Part shown: one piece after another, positions 53,332-62,700 of the stretch
How positions within the stretch are numbered: the stretch's first letter is position 1
Layout of the letters: each line of letters begins with the position of its first letter
Assembly (NCBI GenBank): GCA_963422595.1
Contig: OY730298.1
Coordinates: 620,001 to 684,000 of the forward strand
Length of the DNA stretch: 64,000 bases
Source: G963422595 sp963422595
Lineage (GTDB): Bacteria > Pseudomonadota > Gammaproteobacteria > UBA4575
Direction: 5' to 3'
Position numbers and translations under genes: made by a program
The notes under the pieces: generated by a model
Told to the model about the DNA's origin: nothing
The model's input: only the letters and a program-made list of their open reading frames with translations
Databases searched by the model: none

Positions 53332-56300
53332 GCGCAGCCTCCATCACGGCCTCATCTTCCGAAGTGCCTGCCTCCCTGGCTTTTTTAATTGCGGCCAATA
53401 CCCGCTTATAATCTTTGGGCATCACCTTCACGAATTTAGCCTGATATTCGCGCCAATGTCGTAATATATTTTTTGCCACCGTGCTTTTGGTATATTCAAC
53501 GTGTTGGATAAGTAAAGACCTGATCATCTCGGTGTCCTCATCATCACAGACTGCTTCTAAATCAACCATATCAAGGTTACAGCAAATCCTGAATTGCTCC
53601 TTATCAGCCAACACATAAGCGATACCGCCAGACATCCCGGCTGCGAAATTTCTGCCGGTGGCACCGATCACGACCACGCGCCCACCCGTCATGTATTCAC
53701 AAGCGTGATCTCCCACGCCCTCGACAACACTGTTGACGCCACTATTACGCACGCAAAAGCGTTCTCCGGCAATGCCGCGTATATACGCCTCACCGGCGGT
53801 GGCGCCGTACAGTAACACGTTTCCGACGATGATATTTTCTTCCGGCACAAAGGTTGAGTGCCGCGGTGGATAGACGATGATTTTGCCGCCGGAAAGGCCC
53901 TTGCCCAAATAATCGTTAGCATCGCCCTCCAAAGTCATAGTTACACCCTTGGGCACGAAGGCGCCGAAACTCATGCCCGCGGAACCGTTGAAGTGGATAC
54001 GAACAGTATCTTCCGGCAAACCTTGCGCGCCGTAGCGTTTAGTAATCTGATAACCCAGAATAGTGCCGACCGTTCGGTTAGTATTTTGTATCGGCAAAAT
54101 AATATCCACTGGCTTACGCTCTTCAATCGCGTCTTTACAAAGAGGCACCAGCGTAGTGACGTCCAGCGATTTTTCCAATCCATGCTCTTGCCTGGTGGCA
54201 CAGTAAACGCCCACCCCTGGAGCCGCCTCGGGTTTATACAAGATATTCGTGAAATCCAAACCATGTGCCTTCCAATGGTCAACGGCGCGTCTCGCGTCCA
54301 CACGGTCAACCTGACCGATCATCTGGTCAATGCTCCTGAAACCCAATTTTGCCATATATTCCCTGACTTCTTCAGCAATGTACCTGAAAAAGTTCTCTAC
54401 GAATTCAGGCTGCCCGCTGAACTTCTTGCGTAACCGTGGATTTTGCGTAGCTACGCCCACCGGGCAGGTATTCAGGTGACAAACACGCATCATGATGCAG
54501 CCCATTACCACCAGCGGTGCTGTGGAGAAGCCGTATTCTTCAGCACCTAACAGCGCCGCCACTACCACGTCGCGCCCGGTTTTTAGCTGTCCGTCCGTTT
54601 GCACTACGATGCGATCACGCAATCCATTTTGCACCAACACCTGCTGAGTCTCGGCGAGTCCCAACTCCCAGGGCAGGCCCGCGTGTTTTAACGAGCTAAT
54701 TGGCGATGCACCGGTGCCGCCGTCATAGCCTGAGATCAATACCACGTCCGCATGCGCCTTAGACACTCCCGCGGCCACGGTGCCCACGCCCACTTCCGCC
54801 ACCAACTTTACGTGCACGCGCGCTTGCGGGTTGGCATTCTTTAAGTCGTGAATAAGCTGCGCCAGATCCTCAATGGAATAAATATCATGGTGTGGTGGTG
54901 GAGAAATCAACCCCACGCCAGCGGTAGAGTGGCGCACTTTCGCGATCCATGGATACACCTTAGTGCCGGGTAATTGACCGCCTTCACCGGGTTTTGCGCC
55001 CTGCGCCATTTTAATCTGCAAGTCGTCGGCGTTCACCAAATATTCGCTGGTAACCCCAAACCGGCCAGAAGCCACCTGTTTGATAGCACTTCTTCTTAAA
55101 TCGCCGTTTTCATCTGGTACGTAGCGATGCGAGTCTTCACCACCCTCACCGGTATTAGATCTGCCACCGATACGGTTCATCGCGATAGCGAGAGTTTCAT
55201 GTGCCTCTTTACTGATAGAACCGTAAGACATCGCACCAGTTGAAAACCGTCTCATAATGTTTGCAATCGGTTCTACCTCTTCTATCGGGATAGGTCGTTT
55301 GGCAAATTTAAACTCAAACAACCCGCGTAATGTGGCCAGATTTTCATTCTGATCATTAACCTTGTCCGTGTATTCCTTAAAAACACCGTACTGACCAGAG
55401 CGCGTGGCATGCTGTAACGTAAACACGGTTTCAGGGTTAAACAAGTGGTACTCACCATCGCGACGCCATTGATATTCCCCTCCCCACTCCAGATCCGGTC
55501 TTTTCACAGGCCGTTGCGGAAAGGCGTGGTGATGACGCAGGCACATCTCCCTGGCGACTTCTTCCAAGCCGATGCCGCCGATACGCGAGGCCGTCCAGGT
55601 GAAATATTTGTCGACGAATTCTTTATGCAGGCCAATCGCCTCAAATATTTGCGCGCCACGATAAGACTGTACCGTAGAGATGCCCATCTTAGACATGGTC
55701 TTGATAAGCCCTTTATTTATCGCCCTGATAAAGTTTTTAACGGCCGTTTCGTGTTTCATTTTCGGCAGATAACCCTTGCCGATCATATCGCCTAAAGATT
55801 CAAATGCCAGATACGGGTTTACTGCCCCGGCGCCGTAGCCAATCAGCACTGCGAAATGATGGATCTCGCGTGGTTCGCCTGATTCAACAATTAAACCGAC
55901 TTTTGCGCGCGTACCGGCGCGTACCAGGTAGTGATGTACGCCGGCAGTGGCTAATAAAGGTGGTATTGCAGTTAGCTCATCATTAATCCCACGATCCGAA
56001 AGAATGATATTGGTGTAACCCGCATTGATAGCGGTATCGACTTGCGCGGTTACGTCCTTAAGTGCCTTGTCCAAACCGTCTCCGCCTTGTGCCACCGGAT
56101 ATAGAATGGGGATCATTTTTGTTTTCAAACCGGGCAAATTGACGTCGCGAATCCGCGCCAACTCCTCGTTGCTAAGTATTGGTGACTGAAGCTTAATTTG
56201 TCGGCAGCTTGCGGGTGTAGGGTTAAGCAGATTTTTTTCCGGGCCAATATTCGTTGCTATCTGCGTAACCAACTCTTCGCGGATGCCATCCAATGGCGGG

Positions 56301-57886
56301 TTAGTAACCTGAGCGAACAGTTGCTTGAAATAGTCGTATAATAAACGTGATCGATTGGACAACACCGCGAGAGCCGTATCGGTACCCATGGAACCAATCG
56401 GTTCCATGCCGTTGGTAGCCATTGGTGCCATCAATATTCTTAAATCTTCATGGGTATATCCGAATGCCTGTTGTCGTTGCAGCAAGGTGTCATAATCCGA
56501 GCCATGAATTTGTTTTGGGTGTGGCAGGTTTTCCAGCGGTATCAAATATTCTTTTAGCCAATCCGCGTAGGGGTATGCCTGCGTAAACTGCCTTTTGATT
56601 TCTGCGTCATCAATGATGCGGCCTTGTCTGGTGTCCACCATAAAAATACGTCCGGGGTGTAACCGCTCCTTAATCAGTACGTTTTCCGGGGGAATCTCCA
56701 ATACGCCGACCTCGGATGCCATCACCACCATGTCATCTTTAGTCACGTAATAGCGCGACGGTCGCAAGCCATTTCTATCTAATACCGCGCCAATGATAGT
56801 TCCGTCGGTAAAGGCAATGGATGCGGGGCCGTCCCAGGGCTCCATCAGGCAAGAGTGATATTCGTAAAACGCCTTGCGTTCATCACCCATGGTTTCGTGG
56901 CCGCTCCAGGCCTCGGGAATCATCATTAAAATCGCATGTTGCAAAGGTCGGCCACTCATGTGCAAATATTCCATCACATTATCGAAACTGGCCGAATCAC
57001 TGCCACCTTCAATCACGATTGGGAAGAGCTTCTGCAAATCATCCCCGAATAACTCAGATTCACATAGCGATTCACGCGCGCGCATCCAATTGATGTTGCC
57101 GCGCACCGTGTTAATTTCACCGTTGTGACAAAGATATCTGAATGGCTGCGCCAGATTCCACGAGGGAAAGGTATTCGTTGAAAAGCGTTGATGCACCAGC
57201 GCCATCGCTGATTCAAAATCAGGTTCGGAAACGTCCGGGAACATAGGTTCTAATTGCGACCCGGTTAACATGCCCTTGTATATGAACGTGCGGCAGGAAA
57301 GAGATGGGATGTAAAAGTGATTTCGCTGCGTTAGCTCCGAGTTTGAGACAGCGTGTTCGATGCGTTTTCGAATCACATAAAGTTTACGCTCAAACTCCAC
57401 CTCATCTTTCAGGGTAGAGCTACGAGCGATGAAGACTTGTTTAAAAGTTGGTTCACCGGATCTTGCTGTAGCACCCAGCGACGCATCGTCCGTAGGAACG
57501 TCCCGCCATCCCAATAAGCGTTGTTCTTCTTCTTTTATGATCTGGCGGAATTTATCCTGACATTGTTGTCGTTGTGCAGCGTCATTTGGCAGAAACACCA
57601 TACCTGCGCCATAGTGCCCAAACTTGGGCAGCTCAACATTGATCTCTTTGCAGACCCGCGTAAAGAATTTATGTGGAATTTGTGTGAGAATGCCGACGCC
57701 ATCACCGGTGTTTTCTTCGCAACCGCAGGCGCCGCGATGGATTAAATTTTTGAGAACGGTCAACGCATTGTTGATAATTTGATGAGACTTGCGGCCTTTT
57801 ATATCGACGACGAAACCCACACCACAAGAATCGTGTTCATAGGCGGGGTCGTATAGGCCGGTAATGGGAGGCTGATTAATTTGCAT
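53324..57886 (-). CDS. gltB: Glutamate synthase large subunit
   Basis: The 1520-residue protein has the class II glutaminase Cys (Cys21 in HDSCGVGFV, after a 20-residue propeptide), the central and FMN-binding synthase domains, and the [3Fe-4S] site MRVCHLNTCPVGVATQ, then the C-terminal GXGXG beta-helix. With GltD it converts glutamine and 2-oxoglutarate to two glutamates. Upstream of gltD on the same strand. Confidence 0.98.
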   Translation of the reverse strand: MQINQPPITGLYDPAYEHDSCGVGFVVDIKGRKSHQIINNALTVLKNLIHRGACGCEENTGDGVGILTQIPHKFFTRVCKEINVELPKFGHYGAGMVFLPNDAAQRQQCQDKFRQIIKEEEQRLLGWRDVPTDDASLGATARSGEPTFKQVFIARSSTLKDEVEFERKLYVIRKRIEHAVSNSELTQRNHFYIPSLSCRTFIYKGMLTGSQLEPMFPDVSEPDFESAMALVHQRFSTNTFPSWNLAQPFRYLCHNGEINTVRGNINWMRARESLCESELFGDDLQKLFPIVIEGGSDSASFDNVMEYLHMSGRPLQHAILMMIPEAWSGHETMGDERKAFYEYHSCLMEPWDGPASIAFTDGTIIGAVLDRNGLRPSRYYVTKDDMVVMASEVGVLEIPPENVLIKERLHPGRIFMVDTRQGRIIDDAEIKRQFTQAYPYADWLKEYLIPLENLPHPKQIHGSDYDTLLQRQQAFGYTHEDLRILMAPMATNGMEPIGSMGTDTALAVLSNRSRLLYDYFKQLFAQVTNPPLDGIREELVTQIATNIGPEKNLLNPTPASCRQIKLQSPILSNEELARIRDVNLPGLKTKMIPILYPVAQGGDGLDKALKDVTAQVDTAINAGYTNIILSDRGINDELTAIPPLLATAGVHHYLVRAGTRAKVGLIVESGEPREIHHFAVLIGYGAGAVNPYLAFESLGDMIGKGYLPKMKHETAVKNFIRAINKGLIKTMSKMGISTVQSYRGAQIFEAIGLHKEFVDKYFTWTASRIGGIGLEEVAREMCLRHHHAFPQRPVKRPDLEWGGEYQWRRDGEYHLFNPETVFTLQHATRSGQYGVFKEYTDKVNDQNENLATLRGLFEFKFAKRPIPIEEVEPIANIMRRFSTGAMSYGSISKEAHETLAIAMNRIGGRSNTGEGGEDSHRYVPDENGDLRRSAIKQVASGRFGVTSEYLVNADDLQIKMAQGAKPGEGGQLPGTKVYPWIAKVRHSTAGVGLISPPPHHDIYSIEDLAQLIHDLKNANPQARVHVKLVAEVGVGTVAAGVSKAHADVVLISGYDGGTGASPISSLKHAGLPWELGLAETQQVLVQNGLRDRIVVQTDGQLKTGRDVVVAALLGAEEYGFSTAPLVVMGCIMMRVCHLNTCPVGVATQNPRLRKKFSGQPEFVENFFRYIAEEVREYMAKLGFRSIDQMIGQVDRVDARRAVDHWKAHGLDFTNILYKPEAAPGVGVYCATRQEHGLEKSLDVTTLVPLCKDAIEERKPVDIILPIQNTNRTVGTILGYQITKRYGAQGLPEDTVRIHFNGSAGMSFGAFVPKGVTMTLEGDANDYLGKGLSGGKIIVYPPRHSTFVPEENIIVGNVLLYGATAGEAYIRGIAGERFCVRNSGVNSVVEGVGDHACEYMTGGRVVVIGATGRNFAAGMSGGIAYVLADKEQFRICCNLDMVDLEAVCDDEDTEMIRSLLIQHVEYTKSTVAKNILRHWREYQAKFVKVMPKDYKRVLAAIKKAREAGTSEDEAVMEAAHG

Positions 57887-58537
57887 AAGGGTTCCGCTGG
57901 CGAGACTAAAATTCTTAATTTTCTAAATACTAAATGTTTCGTGCATAAATCTATCTACTGCAAAAGGGGAATTCCATAGTTGTATTTGCGCTGTTGCAGG
58001 AGCACTTTTGAGCTAAACGCTTGATTCAGCTTACTCATCCTTATTCACGAAGGACTGCGGATTATAGCGTATGACGGGGTTACACACTATAAACCACGAT
58101 TTTTATAACCGTATGCAGGCAAATACAAACCGCCGCTGTAAGTTGCATACTGATTTAGGGTTTTATGCACTTGATTGATCAGCGAGTATTATGCAGTGAC
58201 ACGCTAATCTGGCGTATCACCACTGTTACTTGCAGAATCGCTATTCACCATAACGATCGCATTCACCATCATGAACGTAGCGCGATCCACTTTTCTTTTA
58301 TTCACGGCAAGGAATGAATTTACACTTTATCAGAGCACATGATTATTATCTTTTATACACATTATCCTGACCATCCTGTACATCCATGTTCATATCCTTC
58401 TAACAATTTTCTTCAATGTTTGCTTTGAACCCTACGGCTGTGGTAACGATTACCAGACCTAGAGCATTCAAGTCGTGAAGGTTATATAATGAGATGCTGG
58501 GCATCTTTCAATAGATACTGTAGAGAGGAGCAACAAA
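57887..58537. other. Intergenic region with a fragment of the dispersed repeat
   Basis: 650 bp without a gene, between divergent gltB and the Tll0287-type gene. It contains TTATCCTGACCATCCTGTAC and CATCCATGTTCAT (58363-58394), the same heptad family as copies A-C. Near the right end AGAGAGGAG provides the ribosome site of the following gene. Confidence 0.5.
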
Positions 58538-59056
58538 ATGACTAAACGAAATCGTCCGCTTACCCTGTTTACTGTCTTAGGTGTGGTTTTTGCCACCATT
58601 GCCAATATTGCTACTGCTGCCGAAGATCCATCTGTTTTGCGTACCCGTCAGCAGATTGAAATGCTCGACGACCTCTATAAAACTGCTATCGTGTTAATCA
58701 CCGACAAATATGTGACAGATCCTTCAAAATTTTCCGGCGCCAGCGCAGCCAAAATGATTTTCGACGCAATGGAGCAACAAGGTTGGCATCAGGTGCGCCT
58801 GGTAGGGCTCACCGACGTGCTCGTTAATCCGAGCACTAATAAACCTAAAGACGCCTTTGAGGAAGAAGCCAGGAACAAACTGATAAATGGTGAAACAACA
58901 CACGAACAAGTGGTAACCATAGATGGCAAACGCTATTTACGTAAAGCCATGCCAGTGCCGGTAGTGCTGGAGAAATGCGCAATGTGCCATGCCAATTTTA
59001 AGGGCCATGATGGAATCATCGGCGCACTATCTTATACAGTGCCATTGATCGAATAA
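58538..59056 (+). CDS. Tll0287-like (DUF3365) haem c protein
   Basis: The 172-residue protein has a signal peptide (residues 1-28, ending NIATAAE) and a Tll0287-like sensor fold with one haem site CAMCH (about residue 148) and the family ends KRYLRKAMPV and GALSYTVPL. Such periplasmic cytochromes are thought to sense redox or small ligands. It is preceded by GAGAGGAGC. 113 bp upstream of the membrane system; whether it belongs to it is unclear. Confidence 0.88.
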   Translation: MTKRNRPLTLFTVLGVVFATIANIATAAEDPSVLRTRQQIEMLDDLYKTAIVLITDKYVTDPSKFSGASAAKMIFDAMEQQGWHQVRLVGLTDVLVNPSTNKPKDAFEEEARNKLINGETTHEQVVTIDGKRYLRKAMPVPVVLEKCAMCHANFKGHDGIIGALSYTVPLIE

Positions 59057-59169
59057 ATCCAAGCCGTCACCACGCGCAAAATTCCTTTGCATGGCCCCAC
59101 CCCCAAGGTCAATACATTTCGACATAGTGACACATTAGCAAACAAATCTGAAGCGGATACAGCTATAGC

Positions 59170-60543
59170 ATGTTCGGATGGATCAAGTGGTTTGTTGGGG
59201 GAAGGGCATCAATGCCCGATACAGGTATATTCCCTAATATTGAAGTGCAGCGCATGGCGACTGAACTGCATCTTGAGGGTGAAGGCAGCAACCGCGGCAA
59301 ACGAGATTTTCCCGAAACCAGTGCTGCCAGCCTGGACCTGGTTGAAAAGAGGATTATTGAGCGGGTGATAGAGCACCGGTGCCAGGGTTTGGATACGTTT
59401 CACGAACACAGGACGGTTTATGAAGAACGTATCACCAGAGATATCCACGCGGACTTCCAAAATGACGTCAACACCGCGCAAACCAATTTTCAGACAGCAA
59501 TCGCTATCTGGAGGAATGAGCTGTCAAGCAGTCGGGACTACCTCAAAACCGTGAGCAAGGAACTTGACGATTTTCGTCGCGACAACCAAATCACAAGGGC
59601 AAACCACGAAGGATACGGGGTTCTTCAATGGTTTGTCTGGTTTCTTTTTTTCCTGATCTTTGAATCAGTGCTGAACGGTGTTTTCTTTGCCGAGAGTCAT
59701 GTGATGGGTATTGCAGGCGGTGTTGGTATCGCGTTTGGAATTTCATTCATCAATGTCGGGTTTGCAAGCGTTTTTGGCTATGGGGTACGGTACTTCAATC
59801 ATGTGCTCCTGTGGAAAAAGGTGGTTGGAACAGCCATATTTGTGATTGCGGTAGTTCTTACAGCACTATTCAATTTTTTCGTGGCGCATTTTCGTGATGC
59901 CATGACGCAGGAAGGGGCAACCTGGGACCAGGCAGCGGGCCGCGCAATTGACCACATCACTGCCGGCAATTTTTTCCCTGAAAGTATCGAGGCCTGGCTT
60001 CTCGCCTTATTAGGATTGCTGATGGCAGGGCTTGCCGGCTGGAAGGCCTATAGCGCGGATGATCCATATCCTGGTTATGGCAGGGTGTGGCGGAAAAAGC
60101 ATGAGGCCGAACACTACTATAATACAGTGCCTGCCGAGGTAACCAAAAAGCGCGATGAGGCCTTGCAAAAACTCGCTGATGCGCACGAGAGCGTAGAAGA
60201 TAAGATTGAGGATGTCCGCAGGGCGTCGATAGAGTGGGACTTGCTCCATAACCAATTCGGTGTATTCTTGGAGCAGTGTAATCAAAAGGTAAATTTGCTG
60301 TTGAAGACTTATAGAGAGGCCAACACGCAAGAGCGCCAAACACCAGCACCGAAATATTTTTCTGAAGACTACACCTTCCCGCCAGTGACCAATTCAGGCA
60401 CAAAGCCAGCACCGACTCCTCAGAAGCAACTAACTATACTTATCCGTGAGGCCAAAGAACGTATCCATGCAGACTATACCAACATTATGTATACATTCAA
60501 TGGAAATTCTGATACCAACTGGCGCAACAAGCCCGATAGCTAG
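59170..60543 (+). CDS. Four-helix membrane protein with coiled-coil ends, first gene of the motor-nuclease system
   Basis: The 457-residue protein has a helical N-terminal domain (about residues 50-145, including ERITRDIHADFQNDVNTAQT and a coiled coil DYLKTVSKELDDFRRDNQ), four transmembrane helices (about 152-171, 178-202, 215-240, 275-293) and a C-terminal coiled coil (about 325-400), then a proline-rich linker. No known family is recognised. It starts a run of four tightly packed genes (9 bp, -4 bp, short gap) with the MotA/MotB-like subunits. The start could also be at 59212. Confidence 0.75.
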   Translation: MFGWIKWFVGGRASMPDTGIFPNIEVQRMATELHLEGEGSNRGKRDFPETSAASLDLVEKRIIERVIEHRCQGLDTFHEHRTVYEERITRDIHADFQNDVNTAQTNFQTAIAIWRNELSSSRDYLKTVSKELDDFRRDNQITRANHEGYGVLQWFVWFLFFLIFESVLNGVFFAESHVMGIAGGVGIAFGISFINVGFASVFGYGVRYFNHVLLWKKVVGTAIFVIAVVLTALFNFFVAHFRDAMTQEGATWDQAAGRAIDHITAGNFFPESIEAWLLALLGLLMAGLAGWKAYSADDPYPGYGRVWRKKHEAEHYYNTVPAEVTKKRDEALQKLADAHESVEDKIEDVRRASIEWDLLHNQFGVFLEQCNQKVNLLLKTYREANTQERQTPAPKYFSEDYTFPPVTNSGTKPAPTPQKQLTILIREAKERIHADYTNIMYTFNGNSDTNWRNKPDS

Positions 60544-60552
60544 CGTAAACCT

Positions 60553-61350
60553 ATGCGCAGGAGACTTGGTTCAAGAGGTGGAAAAAAAGCTATTCCGCTA
60601 GTGCTCATCGCGGTCATGCTCGTGTTGCTTGCTGTAGTATTTTTCCTGCTCCAGTCCCTTAAACCGGAACAGCGCGACCAGACCACGCTTTGCTCGGAAA
60701 AGACTGGTATTACAGCGGGGCTTATCATTTTGCTTGACCTGACGGATGCCATCACCCGCACCCAGCATGAAAGGCTGAAACAAATTATTGACAAAAAGAT
60801 CAATGATGCGCAAGTCAACACGCTCATCGCCGTGAGCGCAGTCAGAGCCGATCTCTCCGAACGTGGTGTAAAATTTAAACGTTGCAAGCCAAGGGATGGC
60901 AGTCGCGCGAATGAGCTGTATGAAAACCCGCGTCTTATCGCTGAAACCTACAGCGAGAGTTTCAAACAACCCCTTGATGAGGTGCTCGAAAAAGCGCTGG
61001 CCGTTGAAAGCGCGCAACAGTCTCCAATCATGGAATCACTGCAAGCCACACTTGCGGAAACCCCGGGGTTCCTGCATGCAACCTATCCGCGTCGGGTAAT
61101 CATCGTCTCAGACCTGGTACAGCACAGTTCGGTGTTCAGTTTCTACCGCCGTGACAACTGGCGTAAATTCTCGCGGTCTTCCGACTACAGGCGCCTGGCG
61201 CGCAACCTTAAAGATGTGGATATAGAGATTTGGTATCTTCCGCGCGCCAAAATTCAAATTGACGTGAGCGAGGTAGACGACTTCTGGGTCAATTATTTTG
61301 AGCAATCAGGTGCACACAGTGTTCGCACTCTTCCACTTGGTGACTTATGA
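60553..61350 (+). CDS. Membrane-anchored protein with vWA-like domain
   Basis: The 265-residue protein starts with a basic stretch (MRRRLGSRGGKK), one transmembrane helix (about residues 15-37), then a periplasmic domain with the vWA-like first strand GLIILLDLTDAITR, helices with a charged surface and RRVIIVSDLVQHSS, the second strand of the Rossmann-type core. The metal-ion site DxSxS is degenerate (DLTDA). The 3' end overlaps the MotA-like gene by 4 bp (ATGA). Role: perhaps a scaffold or ligand sensor of the complex. Confidence 0.65.
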   Translation: MRRRLGSRGGKKAIPLVLIAVMLVLLAVVFFLLQSLKPEQRDQTTLCSEKTGITAGLIILLDLTDAITRTQHERLKQIIDKKINDAQVNTLIAVSAVRADLSERGVKFKRCKPRDGSRANELYENPRLIAETYSESFKQPLDEVLEKALAVESAQQSPIMESLQATLAETPGFLHATYPRRVIIVSDLVQHSSVFSFYRRDNWRKFSRSSDYRRLARNLKDVDIEIWYLPRAKIQIDVSEVDDFWVNYFEQSGAHSVRTLPLGDL

Positions 61351-62683
61351 GAACCGACCTATTCGATAAGCTGAAACAGCGTACTTACGCTGTGGCATCA
61401 CGCGAGACAATAATGGACAAGGTGATATTTTCCATTATTTTCTTTATTGGTTCGTGCTTAATCATCGTGCTGAAACTCTACAATTATAAACCAATATGGG
61501 TGGCCCTCTGGCCTGCGCTGTTAATTTCCCTTTATCTGGCTGCTGCCTGGTTCATGGGCAGAATTCATATTGAGGCCGAAGCAGTTGGCGACAACTGTTA
61601 CTACCTGGGTTTTTTATTCACACTTGTAAGCCTTGCCACTACGCTATATTTGATCGTGTCACAAGAGGCAAATGGTATGCAGGATGCAGAGATGCGAAAT
61701 ATAGTTTCTGGCTTTGGTATTGCACTTTCTTCGACCATTGTCGGTATCTTGCTACGAGTAATACTTAGTCGTATGCAGTCTGACACCTTCACCCACAATA
61801 AAGAGATTCAGGAAGAAATTAACCGCGCGATGCGCCAGTTCCGGAATCAACTGCGGGAGAATATAGGCGGTCAAAGACGCTTTGCTACTGAAACCGCACA
61901 ATTTCTTACCGAACAACGCGAGGATATGCGGAAGATTTTCATTGACACCGCGCAGGCACACAAGGAAGCACTGGCAAAGGGCATCCGTGACATACAGAAT
62001 TTTTATGCCAAAACCGGGGAAACTCTTTCTGAACAGCATGAAACTTTTGCACAGGTTGTAAAGGCAAATGAAGTAGTACACCGGCAGTTTCAGCAACAAG
62101 TTGAACTCATGTGTCAAGGCACCGAGACCGTGAGTAAGTCAGTTGAGAATCTGGCATCCATTGCCAACGAGAGTGCCAAAATACAGGCTGCGCTTGCCGG
62201 TCTTGCCGGGCATCTTGATAGTACCAGCACAAGCTTTTCGAGGCATATCATACCGGCTGCTGCTGAATTTCAAAACATGATCACTGAAGCAGTTAAGGTT
62301 CTCACAAATTCAATTCAGGACTTAACGTCATCGACAAGCCATCTCCACAATACTAAAAAACGTACCGCAGAAGAACTTACACGAGTAGCAAATGCACTTC
62401 GGCAAGACACTGCAAAGGCAGCTGATACACTTATTAAATCCAATGCTGCTCTCATAGAAACGACCGAAAAACTCTATGAGGCCGCTCTGCATACCGGACC
62501 GAAGGGATCTTGGATATTGTCGGCATGGCGACGTATATTAAGGATTACCCTGCATGTCCGACAAAAGTGCGTGATGGATGCTATAAAGATACAGCGACGT
62601 ATATTAATGATTGTCCGGCAGATACTAATAAAGAGATTTTGATAAGACGATTATTTGGTCAGCGACCCACCCACCGCCAATAG
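61347..62683 (+). CDS. MotA/ZorA-like channel subunit with long helical tail, C-terminus frameshifted
   Basis: Four transmembrane helices (about residues 25-47, 52-71, 86-105, 116-138) include YLGFLFTLVSLATTL and GFGIALSSTIVGILLRVIL, the MotA/ExbB/ZorA-type pore helices. A ~280-residue coiled-coil tail follows. The frame as read ends at 62642 in a basic, odd stretch (SWILSAWRRILRITLHVRQK). The -1 frame from about 62480 instead gives TEGILDIVGMATYIKDYPAC, a Cys-rich end and stop at 62683, leaving 17 bp to the next gene. This reading looks more natural, so a frameshift or sequencing error lies near 62485-62505. Probable ion-driven stator. Confidence 0.78.
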
Positions 62684-62700
62684 AAAAATAAAAAATACCT

